The notes: generated by a model not told the origin, from the sequence alone. DNA of 64,000 bases from an uncultured Fodinibius sp. (GCA_913057775.1 CAJXOG010000002.1:248001-312000), one strand, 5' to 3'. Numbered from the stretch's first letter, positions 27,683 to 36,675 are shown. Numbers and translations: made by a program.

Positions 27683-30573
27683 TTAATTGGCCGAAAAGCA
27701 TTGAGTAATTGGTAGTTAAGACTTCCTAAATAATTAACAAACTCTCTAATTCTTGAATCAATTTCTTCAGATGATTTCTGCCTTACCACTTGCAATATGT
27801 TCATTATATCATCTTTCCAATAGTTGACTTCATATATATTTTCTGTATTTCTAATAAATCCTTCTAGACATTTAAATGTCTTTACAGGGTGATCATCAAC
27901 TACATCTGTCAAATAATCTTTGATTAATGCCTGATCCGATAAGGATATATTAAGATTGTTTACTTTATCAAAATTGTTAAGGATCCATTCAGCTTCAAAT
28001 GCATTTGAAATAATCCAACTACCAAAAGAGGATATTTCATTTTTATACTTACCTGGCTGTTCTTCATAAAATTCCCATCTATATTCCCATAATCTTTTAA
28101 GCCTTGTGATTACTTTAGAATCAAAGGAATTTCTACCTTTTGCCTGCCTTAAAGATCTTCCTATAAAATTTATTGCCTCAACCTTGGTAGCCTCATCAGC
28201 ATTTCTCCAAAAATACTCTAATAACTCGCTGTCTAAATTTAAATCTCCCCACCAGTAGTAAACCATTAAATGTTGTGCTAAACTAGTTCTAGGGGATTTA
28301 CCTAATTTATGGTCAATAGCCTCGTCACTTGTGAAGCTAATCGCATATTTATATTTGCCCTTTAAAACCGGAAGAACATTACCGTATGGTCTATTGTAAG
28401 TAATATAGGATGACCAAGCGGCATCGAAGTATTTTTTCAAATTTTTATCCTCTGGAAAAATAATGTCAGAATGAGATTGTACCCACTTTTTATCAATATC
28501 TATCAGGAATGGTAACCATTGACCATATATTGCTCGTACTGATAATAGAGGATCATTATTTATATCAAGATGTTTCTCAAGGACTTTTTTTACATCTGAC
28601 ATTTTTTTTAAGGAAATATCTTTTTGCTTACTTTTTTCCTTATACCACGAGATATAGCGTATTACTGCGTGTAAAGCTTTACCTCTAGTAGTATTTAATG
28701 ATAATGTGGAAGGATCCATACTACTAGATAGCCGTTCTTTTTCTTCTTCGAATGTGGGATATTTAATATCTGAAAGTTCAGATAGTAAATTCCAAATCTT
28801 CTCTTTATGATTAAATTTTAGATTATGTTTTACCTTAAATTCTTCCCTGAGAAGATTAAGAATTGAATCTATAACCCACTTCCAATTAGTTTTTGCATCT
28901 TTAGCTATGTTCTTTTTTTCTACTTCCTGAAATTCATTTACGACCCATTCTAAAACGTTTAGAATATTTTCCCAATCGATAAATTCGTTATTGGTTGTTG
29001 CCCCTCTTAGGCCCTGAAACAATGCCCTTAAAAATTGTGGTTCAACATTTTTGAATAAGTGTATTTGATCAACAAACTTATCAGGATCATCCGAAATAAC
29101 CGTACTAAGTGTGTTTGCTAATCCTTCTTTTGTAGGTCCTCTAAATGAATCCTTGGCTTCTTCAAATTTGTTTAAATAGTCAATGATTTGAGATACTGTC
29201 TTGTCTTTTAAATCATCTGATGATAGAGGACTAACTTCACCTACAATACCTCCTGATGTATAAACTGGAAATGATGGAGAAGGCTCTCCCAAGCTCTCTT
29301 TTAAATCTTCATATTTTACACTCCAATCATGATCTAGGTCATCAGCTATCCAGGCAAGTTTATCTCTTTTCCAACTGTCTTTAAAAGCTGATATTTTTTT
29401 TGGTGATAATTCATCTTCTTCAAAGTTATTATCAATTTTTTGTCTTTTTGGACCATCTTCTATCCATTCTAAAATTACATTCTGAGATTTTGAGTCTATA
29501 TTTTTAAAATGTCTTTTTATAAGTATAGAATACTCGTGGCTAGACCAAAAACTATCAAACAACTTATAATCAAGTAGACGATTTTTTATAACGTTCAATT
29601 CTTCATTGTCTGGATTATCAATAGAAGAAAGTAGGTTCAAGGTCATCCTTATAAAGATGTACCATTCTCTTTTTTCCAAGCTTTCAACAATTTCCAGTAC
29701 ATCTATAGAGGCTTCATCATTATTAGCGAGATTTTGTATTGAATCTCGTATAGATCGGACTAAATGATCTATAAAATTAAGAGGTTCATTTTGTTTATGA
29801 TTTTCAATCGCTGGACGCCAAAAATATGATCCATCATTAGGTTTATCACCATATTCTTTCAGAATTATATATCTTTCTAATAAATCAAAAAACTTTTCAA
29901 GTGCCTCTTTACCTAATTTATTTATGAATTCAGGCAAATATTTGTCTGTCATTTTTTGATAATACCAAGAATCTATTTTTGGCGTAATATCAACACCCGA
30001 AAACCTCTTACGTTTATTAGCCTTAAAATTTAGTATCTCATATGTTAATTGTAGGCCATAATCAGAATAACCATTATTTATAAGCTTCCGAGCTATATGG
30101 AAGTATTTCTCGTGTTGACGAATATTTATTTTGTCTTTACTAGTAATCCACTTGATTTCCTTTTGAATAAATGGAATAAGAGCATTTGCTGGCAAACCCT
30201 CCGCTATATCTAAAGCTTTGTTATGTATTGATGAATCATCTATTGTATCTAGTTGAGATATTAAATTGCTAATATCTTCAGGTTTTTCAGCAGCTATCTT
30301 TTTCAGATAATTGTACTCAGGCCAAATTAAATATCTACTTTCATTCTTAGCTTTAATTATCTCTCGTTCTGTAGGTACTCCTATTATTTCATTTTTTAAT
30401 AATGGTTCTAACCAATCACTATCCTCCAACTCAATATAGAAGTAGTTTTTAAGTGTTTCGCTATCCTTGAATAATCGGGGAAGCAAATCTGGTATTCTCT
30501 CTAATTTTTTTTCAGATATTAGAGAATCAATTATTTCAACTTTTTGATAGAAATTTTTTTCTTTCAAATTCAT
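27670..30573 (-). CDS. 967-residue helical-repeat protein, partner of SIR2
   Basis: Not recognised as a named family. It is predicted all-helical without membrane segments, signal peptide or P-loop, and very rich in Lys, Glu, Asn and Ile, like its neighbour. Stretches such as NTTRGKALHAVIRYISWYKE and LAQHLMVYYWWGDLNLDSEL resemble HEAT/ARM-type repeats found in the C-terminal sensor parts of STAND or DSR-type antiphage proteins (inference). It begins 2 bp after the SIR2 stop, so the two are co-translated. AT content is clearly above that of flanking core genes. A phage-sensing or scaffold role is the best guess. Confidence 0.8.
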   Translation of the reverse strand: MNLKEKNFYQKVEIIDSLISEKKLERIPDLLPRLFKDSETLKNYFYIELEDSDWLEPLLKNEIIGVPTEREIIKAKNESRYLIWPEYNYLKKIAAEKPEDISNLISQLDTIDDSSIHNKALDIAEGLPANALIPFIQKEIKWITSKDKINIRQHEKYFHIARKLINNGYSDYGLQLTYEILNFKANKRKRFSGVDITPKIDSWYYQKMTDKYLPEFINKLGKEALEKFFDLLERYIILKEYGDKPNDGSYFWRPAIENHKQNEPLNFIDHLVRSIRDSIQNLANNDEASIDVLEIVESLEKREWYIFIRMTLNLLSSIDNPDNEELNVIKNRLLDYKLFDSFWSSHEYSILIKRHFKNIDSKSQNVILEWIEDGPKRQKIDNNFEEDELSPKKISAFKDSWKRDKLAWIADDLDHDWSVKYEDLKESLGEPSPSFPVYTSGGIVGEVSPLSSDDLKDKTVSQIIDYLNKFEEAKDSFRGPTKEGLANTLSTVISDDPDKFVDQIHLFKNVEPQFLRALFQGLRGATTNNEFIDWENILNVLEWVVNEFQEVEKKNIAKDAKTNWKWVIDSILNLLREEFKVKHNLKFNHKEKIWNLLSELSDIKYPTFEEEKERLSSSMDPSTLSLNTTRGKALHAVIRYISWYKEKSKQKDISLKKMSDVKKVLEKHLDINNDPLLSVRAIYGQWLPFLIDIDKKWVQSHSDIIFPEDKNLKKYFDAAWSSYITYNRPYGNVLPVLKGKYKYAISFTSDEAIDHKLGKSPRTSLAQHLMVYYWWGDLNLDSELLEYFWRNADEATKVEAINFIGRSLRQAKGRNSFDSKVITRLKRLWEYRWEFYEEQPGKYKNEISSFGSWIISNAFEAEWILNNFDKVNNLNISLSDQALIKDYLTDVVDDHPVKTFKCLEGFIRNTENIYEVNYWKDDIMNILQVVRQKSSEEIDSRIREFVNYLGSLNYQLLNAFRPINREL

Positions 30574-30575
30574 AA

Positions 30576-31526
30576 CTATCTACCTAATGGAGATTGATCG
30601 CTAAAACTTGCTACGTAATTTGAACTTTGTTCTGCCCAATCCTCAACTATCTCTTCTAGTTTTGTAAAATCTGGAATTGGATCATATCTGACTACATTAA
30701 TACCTAATTCCTCATAATAATTATTTTCTTCTCTTTCTCTTATCTCTTCTTTTTCCAGCTCACTTTCATTAACCTTTTCAATAAAAGACGGGAGGAGAAT
30801 ATATTTTGGGGGAAAGTCTTTTTTTCTATCACTCATTTTCAATTGTGATTCTTTACAAGCATCAAAGATTCTTTTAATGGGCTCTTCCTTTAACTTGCAT
30901 CCAAAAAACACAACAGGTTTGTATTTAAATACAGTAAATAAGAAAGACTTTAGGGTATGATCCTCTTCATAAGCTTCTTCAAAGTCAGATTTTGATAAAA
31001 TTAGTTTTTCGCATTCAAATTCTGAATGAAGATTTGCCAAGCCATGTAAATAGAACACATTTTTATTTTCCAACCTTGTAGCGTCACACATTTGTGTACC
31101 GAAGGTAGAGACACTTGCATCATCTTTCACATTATTATAATCTATACTCGCTAAGTGTAAAGTAGGATCAAAGTTTGTTGTCAAATATGATTGGAAAGGT
31201 AACTGAAATAGCAAAGTATAAATTCGTGGCATAGAGCCAGGACGAGTAGCAAACTCTTGTTTAAGTGTATCACAATAAGAACTATAGTCCCTTTTTTTAG
31301 CTTCTTCAGATAACATAATCAGTTCTTTCTCATCAAGATTATCATCATCTGGATAATCTACATTGCATACATCACATAGCTTTTTTACAAGATTTGGCCA
31401 TGACATGTACGTTTTTCCCATCTGTGAAAGTCCAGAGCCTATATAAGCTATTGCATTTGTACTCTTGATGACTTTGACGAGGTTATCGTAATGAGAACTT
31501 TCGTAAATTCTATTACTACCATCCAA
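30576..31526 (-). CDS. SIR2-like NADase domain protein, candidate antiphage effector
   Basis: A 316-residue SIR2-like protein with the NAD-binding loop AYIGSGLSQ (28-35), LTTNFD (Asn118, Asp120), the catalytic-type histidine in FYLHGL (His161), LILSKSDFEEAY (176-186) and FFGCKLKEEPI. These match SIR2 domains of bacterial defence proteins (ThsA, DSR), which destroy NAD+, rather than deacetylase sirtuins with a zinc module. The start is a TTG; a TGA lies in frame 16 codons upstream with no ATG between. It is the first gene of a two-gene unit. Confidence 0.85.
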   Translation of the reverse strand: MDGSNRIYESSHYDNLVKVIKSTNAIAYIGSGLSQMGKTYMSWPNLVKKLCDVCNVDYPDDDNLDEKELIMLSEEAKKRDYSSYCDTLKQEFATRPGSMPRIYTLLFQLPFQSYLTTNFDPTLHLASIDYNNVKDDASVSTFGTQMCDATRLENKNVFYLHGLANLHSEFECEKLILSKSDFEEAYEEDHTLKSFLFTVFKYKPVVFFGCKLKEEPIKRIFDACKESQLKMSDRKKDFPPKYILLPSFIEKVNESELEKEEIREREENNYYEELGINVVRYDPIPDFTKLEEIVEDWAEQSSNYVASFSDQSPLGR

Positions 31527-31900
31527 AACTACGTAATCATTTTTTGGGAAAGATTTCTCGAGAATATATCATATAAAATGAATGCATAAATAAGTCTTTA
31601 AACAAATATTTTTCGGAAGCTTTTAGACATTATTCGAGTAACTATTCCTTAATCAAGTCTAAAATATTAAGTAGATTAAATACTTTGATACAAGCGTTAT
31701 AATAGTTGTTGTATATTTTAGTCTAAATCAAGCGTTGATATGCGTTAAAAAAGCAAAAAACGAATCTATTTTACGCTTTAAAAAGGCTGAGAACCCAGTT
31801 TAAGCGTAAAAGTATTAAAAGCGTTTAACGCTTATAAAAATGGGTTGCCAGGAAGCGTTGTTTTACGCTTCGGTTACCTTTAAAAGGGTATTTTTACGGG
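31527..31900. other. Non-coding AT-rich region with hairpin cluster
   Basis: No open frame is seen. The part next to the SIR2 gene is AT-rich leader and promoter region. The distal 180 bases hold the AAGCGT repeat cluster listed separately. Confidence 0.6.
31692..31870. repeat. AAGCGT/ACGCTT repeat and hairpin cluster
   Basis: AAGCGT or its complement occurs eight times in 179 bases: 31692, 31730, 31773 (reverse), 31802, 31819, 31828 (reverse), 31853 and 31865 (reverse). Pairs form three successive hairpins: TTTTACGCTT with AAGCGTAAAA, AAGCGTT-T-AACGCTT, and GAAGCGT with ACGCTTC. The array sits between the SIR2 operon and two orphan small genes. Confidence 0.8.
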
Positions 31901-32158
31901 TTATGATTTTACGTTAACGTTGTTCAAGTATTTGGATACGTTTTCTAACGTGTTAATTACACATTGTTTATGGTATTCATAATGCTCAATGCCGTTCGCA
32001 TTCGAAATGCTTACGGAAATTCTCTCAACGTTCTCCAACGTTCCGCCACACGTTGAACAACGATTATTATCAACGTTACCGTAACATGTTGGGAAATCGT
32101 TTTTCCATAATCCGGCATCACGGTACTGCATTGCTAACCGTTCATTTTCCGTAATCAT
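31901..32158 (-). CDS. Orphan 85-residue Cys-containing protein
   Basis: Not recognised. A small soluble protein with CYGNVDNNRCSTCGG (Cys pair in CSTC) and a later HKQC, which could bind zinc. The coding sequence is unusually dense in AACGTT (Asn-Val in one frame), giving repeated NV dipeptides (LENVER, LENVSK, LNNVNV). It probably forms a short operon with the 86-residue gene 34 bp upstream. Both belong to the accessory insert. Confidence 0.55.
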   Translation of the reverse strand: MITENERLAMQYRDAGLWKNDFPTCYGNVDNNRCSTCGGTLENVERISVSISNANGIEHYEYHKQCVINTLENVSKYLNNVNVKS

Positions 32159-32192
32159 ATGACGATGAAGGTCTCATCCTTCATCTGTTTGG

Positions 32193-32453
32193 TTACGTAC
32201 TTACAGCAGTAGGTTGATACAGCTTCTCTGGATTCAATAACTTCCACTTTGGCACGTCAATATTTGTCAAACCATCTTCGCCAAAGAGTTTTAGCTGTAG
32301 GCCGTTTTGTGAGATGGAAACGTAGCAAGCCGTGCAAGTGGACTTTTCCGTAGAATTTTCCCGATCTTGACATTTCTCTAACATCTCTTTTACCCATTGG
32401 TAACATCTTTGTGCTCCGGGTCTCGTAACCATTGTAATCAACGCTAAATACAT
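32193..32453 (-). CDS. Orphan 86-residue protein
   Basis: Not recognised. A small soluble protein with four cysteines (CYQWVKEMLEKC and CTAC) and no signal peptide. The ATG at 32451-32453 is the only upstream start. It precedes the 85-residue gene by 34 bp on the same strand. It lies in the AT-rich insert and may be a remnant or small phage or island gene. Confidence 0.5.
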   Translation of the reverse strand: MYLALITMVTRPGAQRCYQWVKEMLEKCQDRENSTEKSTCTACYVSISQNGLQLKLFGEDGLTNIDVPKWKLLNPEKLYQPTAVST

Positions 32454-32513
32454 GGATATAATCTCTTAGGGTTGATACTTAATTCTTATATAAACTAAAC
32501 CGGAGGATTTGTT

Positions 32514-33086
32514 ATGAAGTTGTTCAAAAAGGTTCTCATAATAATTTCAGTAGTGTGGACGATCATCTCATTAGGACTTATTACTTACGCAACGCTCATT
32601 GATCCCCCCTCTTGCGCTGTAAATGATAATGAGCCGGTAACTGAACTAACCGATGATCTGCCGGAGTTTAAATTTGAGTTGATGGACGAAAATAGCACGG
32701 TCACCAACGAATCGATAAAGGGAAATTATACGATGCTGTATTTTTGGGGGACCTCCTGTAGTATTTGTGTAAAGGAAATGCCCTATTTGCATGATACCTA
32801 TGAAAAGCTCAAGGATGAAAACTTTGAAATCATTGCTGTTTCCTATGACAAAAGCGAAAAAAAAGTTCGGAAATTTATGGATGAAGAGTATCCCATGCCT
32901 TGGAAACACACAGTTCTGGGTGATGACAGAGAATCTGCTCGGAAAACGTTCAATTCTTTTGGATTCCAGGGTAGCCCGTACAAAGTAATTGTATCACCCG
33001 AAGGTAAAGTGCTGGATACCTTTAATGGTTTTTCGGGAGAGGATTTGCTAGATAAAGTTAAAAAACACGTTAATTCTGCTGGCTAA
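32514..33086 (+). CDS. TlpA/ResA-like membrane-anchored thioredoxin-fold protein
   Basis: A periplasmic disulfide reductase or oxidoreductase anchored by an N-terminal helix (VLIIISVVWTIISLGLITYA). The thioredoxin-like domain has YFWGTSCSICVKEMPYL with redox pair CSIC, and the cis-proline loop is FGFQGSPYKVIVSPEG. 190 residues. The family serves cytochrome c maturation or peroxide defence. It is monocistronic, ends in a strong terminator and marks the return to core sequence. Confidence 0.88.
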   Translation: MKLFKKVLIIISVVWTIISLGLITYATLIDPPSCAVNDNEPVTELTDDLPEFKFELMDENSTVTNESIKGNYTMLYFWGTSCSICVKEMPYLHDTYEKLKDENFEIIAVSYDKSEKKVRKFMDEEYPMPWKHTVLGDDRESARKTFNSFGFQGSPYKVIVSPEGKVLDTFNGFSGEDLLDKVKKHVNSAG

Positions 33087-33102
33087 TATTAACAGCGAAG
33101 AA

Positions 33103-33140
33103 AAGAGCACGATCCCGCGAGTGGTCGTGCTCTTTTTTTT
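33103..33140 (+). terminator. Terminator after TlpA-like gene
   Basis: AAGAGCACGATCC pairs with GGTCGTGCTCTT, followed by a run of T. Confidence 0.92.
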
Positions 33141-33186
33141 ACATGATTGCTTTTTATTTATAAATCTGATACGAATTGCCTTCCGT

Positions 33187-33240
33187 CCGGGTAAGATCGC
33201 AAAGCGTGATTACCTTAAAGTCGAAACACAGTAATCTGTG
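33187..33240 (+). promoter_or_regulatory. Possible switching leader hairpins before the histidine kinase
   Basis: GATTACC (33208-33214) can pair with GGTAA (33190-33194) upstream or with GTAATC (33231-33236) downstream. The latter competes with the CACAG/CTGTG hairpin around it. Mutually exclusive stems suggest attenuation or an RNA switch, but no known class fits. Confidence 0.25.
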
Positions 33241-33341
33241 AAACGTAGGCTTATTGTTAAGGATTCTAAATATAATCTGCGGGATTGTTTGCAGAGTAAG
33301 AATTGATCAACAATAAATATATGGAATAAACCTTTCTAAAA

Positions 33342-35000
33342 ATGAAGCGCCTTTTACAACTGATTGGAAAATCGCGCGGCTTACAGATATTAATGGCTAC
33401 CTCATTCCTTATTACAGGGGTAATTGTAGTCTATGCAGTTCATACCAATTACTCCAAAGAAAAAGCGCTGGAGTCCGCGCTTGAAGATAAGATTCGTTTT
33501 GCATCATGGGTATATGGCACCACCGCCGAAGAGGAGTTAAAGCAGTCTTCCTATCAAACGCTAAGAGATATTCTGGAATCAGTTGAAGAGCATAAGGGTA
33601 AGCTTACTATTGCACTTGATCCTGAAAATTATAATGCGAATAAAAAGGAAAATGAGAGTTCCGAATGCAGTACCAACTACCTAAAACCTGTAAAAAGCGT
33701 GTTTGTTTATAATCCCAGAAGCGGTCAAATTGCAAGTAACACCGTTGTGAAAAGAGGAAAAAATAAATTTAACAATTGGATAAAAGATGAAATATCGGAC
33801 CTATCGACTGCTAGGGGAGAGCTTCATAAGAAGCTTTATGTGGAAGAGGAAGGAAAAGAATATATGGTTGTTATGGCACGTTCGCCCGGCCTATTCCCAT
33901 CAAATCAAGAGCTTGTTTTTGGAGTAAAAGCAGCTGTTAAAAACCTGGGAAAACTTTTTGAAGAAATTTGGGAGAATAAAAAGATCCTACCTGGATCGGT
34001 GACAAAAAATAAGGCGGCTAACGAGATTATGTCTATCAAGGTTTTCACCGATAGCGGATCTTCGGTTTTTGCTTCCGGGAAACGCACTTCAGAAAGAATT
34101 TCGGTCGAGAGAAAAGTCGGAGGCGAGTTTAATTTTTTAAAGGGAAAGATGGCAATATCCAATCTTTCGCGTTCAAATTTAGCAGGGGCGGGATTGCACG
34201 GAAAATCAAACATCATATTGATGATTCTTTTTGCTATTGCTTCGGCATTGGGAATCATCGCCTATATACAGTTCAGAAATGAGTCTAAGCTGATCCGGAT
34301 GAAAAGAGCGTTTATATCAAACGTATCACATGAGCTGCGAACGCCGGTTACCCAGATACGAATGTTCTCAGAAACGCTGCTGAAAGGAAGAGCACGCAAC
34401 AATACCGAAGTGGAAAAATCGTTGCAGATTATTGACAAAGAATCGAAAAGATTATCCCGTTTAATTACAAATATTCTTGATTTTTCAGCAACTGAAAATT
34501 CGATTTTAAAAACCTCACCCCAGAGAATACAGGTTGATGAACAGATTCGTCAGGTAGTTCAAGCGTTTGCTCCATTGGCCGACTCGGCATCAAACAAAAT
34601 TAAGCTCGATCTTGAGGCAGTCACGGCTTATTTAGACCAATCGGCATTCAAACAGATTCTGACTAATGTATTGGATAATGCTGTCAAATACGGTCCTGAA
34701 GGGCAGCAAGTTGACATCAGATTAAGAAAGCACGAAAACAACATTGTGCTTTCCGTTGCTGATGAGGGGCCGGGTATTCCTGAAGAAATACAGGACAAAG
34801 TATGGGAACCAAACTGGAGACAAAATGATACCTCTTCCTCCTCAACGTCAGGTTCCGGTATCGGGCTATCAGTGGTGCAACAGTACCTGAAGAAGATGAA
34901 CGGTTCGGCTAAAATAACAAACAGAAAAGAAGGAGGTACGAAATTTATCTTTCAACTTCCGATAAATCAACGAGGTGGTGAGAATGATAGAGGCAACTAG
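33342..35000 (+). CDS. Membrane sensor histidine kinase
   Basis: A 552-residue kinase with membrane helices at about 15-35 and 290-311 enclosing an extracytoplasmic sensor of about 250 residues of unknown type. The HisKA site is SNVSHELRTPVTQI with His330. The HATPase has N box DNAVKYG, G1 DEGPGIP and G2 SGSGIGLSVV. The sensor contains a Gly/Lys-rich stretch but no recognised ligand fold. The gene overlaps the downstream response regulator by 17 bp. Confidence 0.93.
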   Translation: MKRLLQLIGKSRGLQILMATSFLITGVIVVYAVHTNYSKEKALESALEDKIRFASWVYGTTAEEELKQSSYQTLRDILESVEEHKGKLTIALDPENYNANKKENESSECSTNYLKPVKSVFVYNPRSGQIASNTVVKRGKNKFNNWIKDEISDLSTARGELHKKLYVEEEGKEYMVVMARSPGLFPSNQELVFGVKAAVKNLGKLFEEIWENKKILPGSVTKNKAANEIMSIKVFTDSGSSVFASGKRTSERISVERKVGGEFNFLKGKMAISNLSRSNLAGAGLHGKSNIILMILFAIASALGIIAYIQFRNESKLIRMKRAFISNVSHELRTPVTQIRMFSETLLKGRARNNTEVEKSLQIIDKESKRLSRLITNILDFSATENSILKTSPQRIQVDEQIRQVVQAFAPLADSASNKIKLDLEAVTAYLDQSAFKQILTNVLDNAVKYGPEGQQVDIRLRKHENNIVLSVADEGPGIPEEIQDKVWEPNWRQNDTSSSSTSGSGIGLSVVQQYLKKMNGSAKITNRKEGGTKFIFQLPINQRGGENDRGN

Positions 35001-35727
35001 TAAACAAAAATGGGACGAACAGCCCGATCTTAAAGAAAGAGATGGGGCATCTATCTTGGTGGTCGAGGATCACGATGATATTGCTTACGGGCTCAAAAAT
35101 AACCTCGAGTTTGATGGCCATAATGTTGAGATCGCAGGAAATGGTCTTCAAGGTCTGGAGACACTAAGTCGGCTAAATATTGATATTATTATTCTTGATT
35201 TGATGCTTCCGGGAATGAATGGGTATACATTTCTGGAAACCATTAGAGAAAGAGACAATAAAGTACCGGTATTGATTCTTTCAGCTAAAGGGGAGGAAAT
35301 CGATAAAGTGCGGGGATTTCGCCTTGGTGCCGATGATTATGTTACCAAGCCGTTTGGCACTATGGAACTGATAGCTCGAATTGAAGCCATTTTACGTCGG
35401 TCTAAAGAAAAAGAAGAGGTAAGAAAAATTTGGAGCTTTGGAAATATTGAAGTGAATATAGAAAAGCGTACCGTCCAAAAAGCGGGGCAGCAGTTACGGC
35501 TAACACCCCTTGAATTTGAACTGTTGCACGCCCTGTTGCATCGAGAGGGAACTGTGGCATCCCGCAAAGAACTGCTCAAGGAGGTTTGGGACTATCCCGA
35601 TGAAGTTACAACTCGAACGGTAGATACCCATATAGCTGAACTCCGTAACAAGTTGGAAGATACACCCTCTGCTCCCGACTATATTCTGACTGTTCCGAAA
35701 ATAGGATACAAGATAGAAATTTTATAA
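34984..35727 (+). CDS. OmpR-family response regulator
   Basis: A receiver domain with phospho-acceptor Asp in DIIILDLMLPGMNGY and the switch Lys in DYVTKPFG, then a winged-helix DNA-binding domain (RLTPLEFELLHALLHREGTV; VDTHIAELRNKLED). The ATG at 34984 is preceded by a purine-rich GAGGTGGTGA. A GTG at 34975 is the alternative. It overlaps the kinase gene, so the pair is co-translated and should form one two-component system. Confidence 0.94.
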   Translation: MIEATSKQKWDEQPDLKERDGASILVVEDHDDIAYGLKNNLEFDGHNVEIAGNGLQGLETLSRLNIDIIILDLMLPGMNGYTFLETIRERDNKVPVLILSAKGEEIDKVRGFRLGADDYVTKPFGTMELIARIEAILRRSKEKEEVRKIWSFGNIEVNIEKRTVQKAGQQLRLTPLEFELLHALLHREGTVASRKELLKEVWDYPDEVTTRTVDTHIAELRNKLEDTPSAPDYILTVPKIGYKIEIL

Positions 35728-35800
35728 GCCTTATAATATAGTTCATAAAGTTCTGCAGTTACCAAAACTTGTTCTAAACCTACGGTTCTGAAAATATAAA

Positions 35801-35825
35801 ACCCGAAGTTTTGAAGACTTCGGGT
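35801..35825 (-). terminator. Terminator hairpin between convergent genes
   Basis: ACCCGAAGT pairs with ACTTCGGGT. On the reverse strand the stem is followed by TTTTATATTTT, which suits the M23 peptidase gene; the forward tail is weaker. Confidence 0.7.
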
Positions 35826-35851
35826 ATTGATATATAAAAAGGAGAATAGGA

Positions 35852-36508
35852 TTATTTAGAATTCGATTTATTCTCTCCTTTATTACGTTTTTCAGCGTAT
35901 AAATCGACTTGAATCTGCAATGGTGTTTCATCTTTCCAAGCGCCTACGTGTACATGTGGGCCTCTGGAGTTGCCGTTATTTCCGACTTTGGCCACGACGT
36001 TTCCAGCTTCAACCCGGTCTCCTTTTTCAACCTTGATATCACGGACATGGGCATAGATTACCGTCAATCCGTTATCCTTTTTGAAGAAAATAAGACCTGG
36101 TCGAATATCACCGTTCATGTTTCCTGGTTTATTCGTGGAATCGGCTTCATTGACACGCGTGACTTTGGCGTTAAAAGGAGCCATCACATTTTTCTTCCAG
36201 CCATAATAATCTTCGTTGAACTTGCCGTCGTTTCTATAAAACTCAAGGATTCCATGCTTGTTAGTAGTGGCGACCATAAAATCCCGCGCCAGTTGATCTC
36301 CCAAGCGTAATTTAGAGCGATATGTGTGCTCTCTCGTATTGATATATTGGTTTTCACCGGTTTCGATAACGGGATGAATAAAAACTGATTTAGATAGCGT
36401 ATCATCCTGAATATTTCCCAACCCATATTGAGCATTGGCATGACCGATAGATATCAGTACAGTAAAAACTGATAATAGTAATACCGCAAAAGTTAATCTC
36501 TTTGTCAT
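35852..36508 (-). CDS. Secreted M23-like peptidase/LytM protein
   Basis: A 218-residue protein with a signal peptide (RLTFAVLLLSVFTVLISIGH, cut after ANA) and an M23-type domain. The first metal ligand region is RLGDQLARDF, and the LytM core reads GDRVEAGNVVAKVGNNGNSR followed by GPHVHVGAW. The HxH is present, but Val replaces the usual LHFE leucine. It may be active on peptidoglycan or be a degenerate adaptor. The start is placed at the internal ATG at 36508, giving a normal signal peptide. Confidence 0.8.
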   Translation of the reverse strand: MTKRLTFAVLLLSVFTVLISIGHANAQYGLGNIQDDTLSKSVFIHPVIETGENQYINTREHTYRSKLRLGDQLARDFMVATTNKHGILEFYRNDGKFNEDYYGWKKNVMAPFNAKVTRVNEADSTNKPGNMNGDIRPGLIFFKKDNGLTVIYAHVRDIKVEKGDRVEAGNVVAKVGNNGNSRGPHVHVGAWKDETPLQIQVDLYAEKRNKGENKSNSK

Positions 36509-36633
36509 AGTTATTAAATACATAATTAGATTTTAAGATAGGATTAGACATTATTGTGATCTGGTAGTGTATCAACTACGAAGAGAGGAAAATGATGTTA
36601 CAAAGAGAAGGAAGCTGATAATAGGATGGCCCT

Positions 36634-36675
36634 AAAAAAAATTAGCAGTTATCCTGTCACAGATAACTGCTAAAT
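36634..36675 (-). terminator. Terminator of the LuxR-type regulator gene
   Basis: ATTAGCAGTTATC and GATAACTGCTAAT form a 13 bp stem. On the reverse strand it is followed by a run of eight T. Confidence 0.9.

Noticed and set aside
31692-31870. Integron attC sites, suggested by GCGTTAAA/TTTAACGC-like ends
   Set aside because: No pair of R' and R'' boxes with the extended imperfect stem is seen, and no integrase is present.
27510-32513. Prophage
   Set aside because: No capsid, tail, terminase, lysis or integrase genes; only a SIR2 unit and two orphan genes.
36572-36604. Further sigma-motif copy before the M23 peptidase gene
   Set aside because: TTTGTAACA is present on the reverse strand, but the second box CTCTTG at the right spacing is not.
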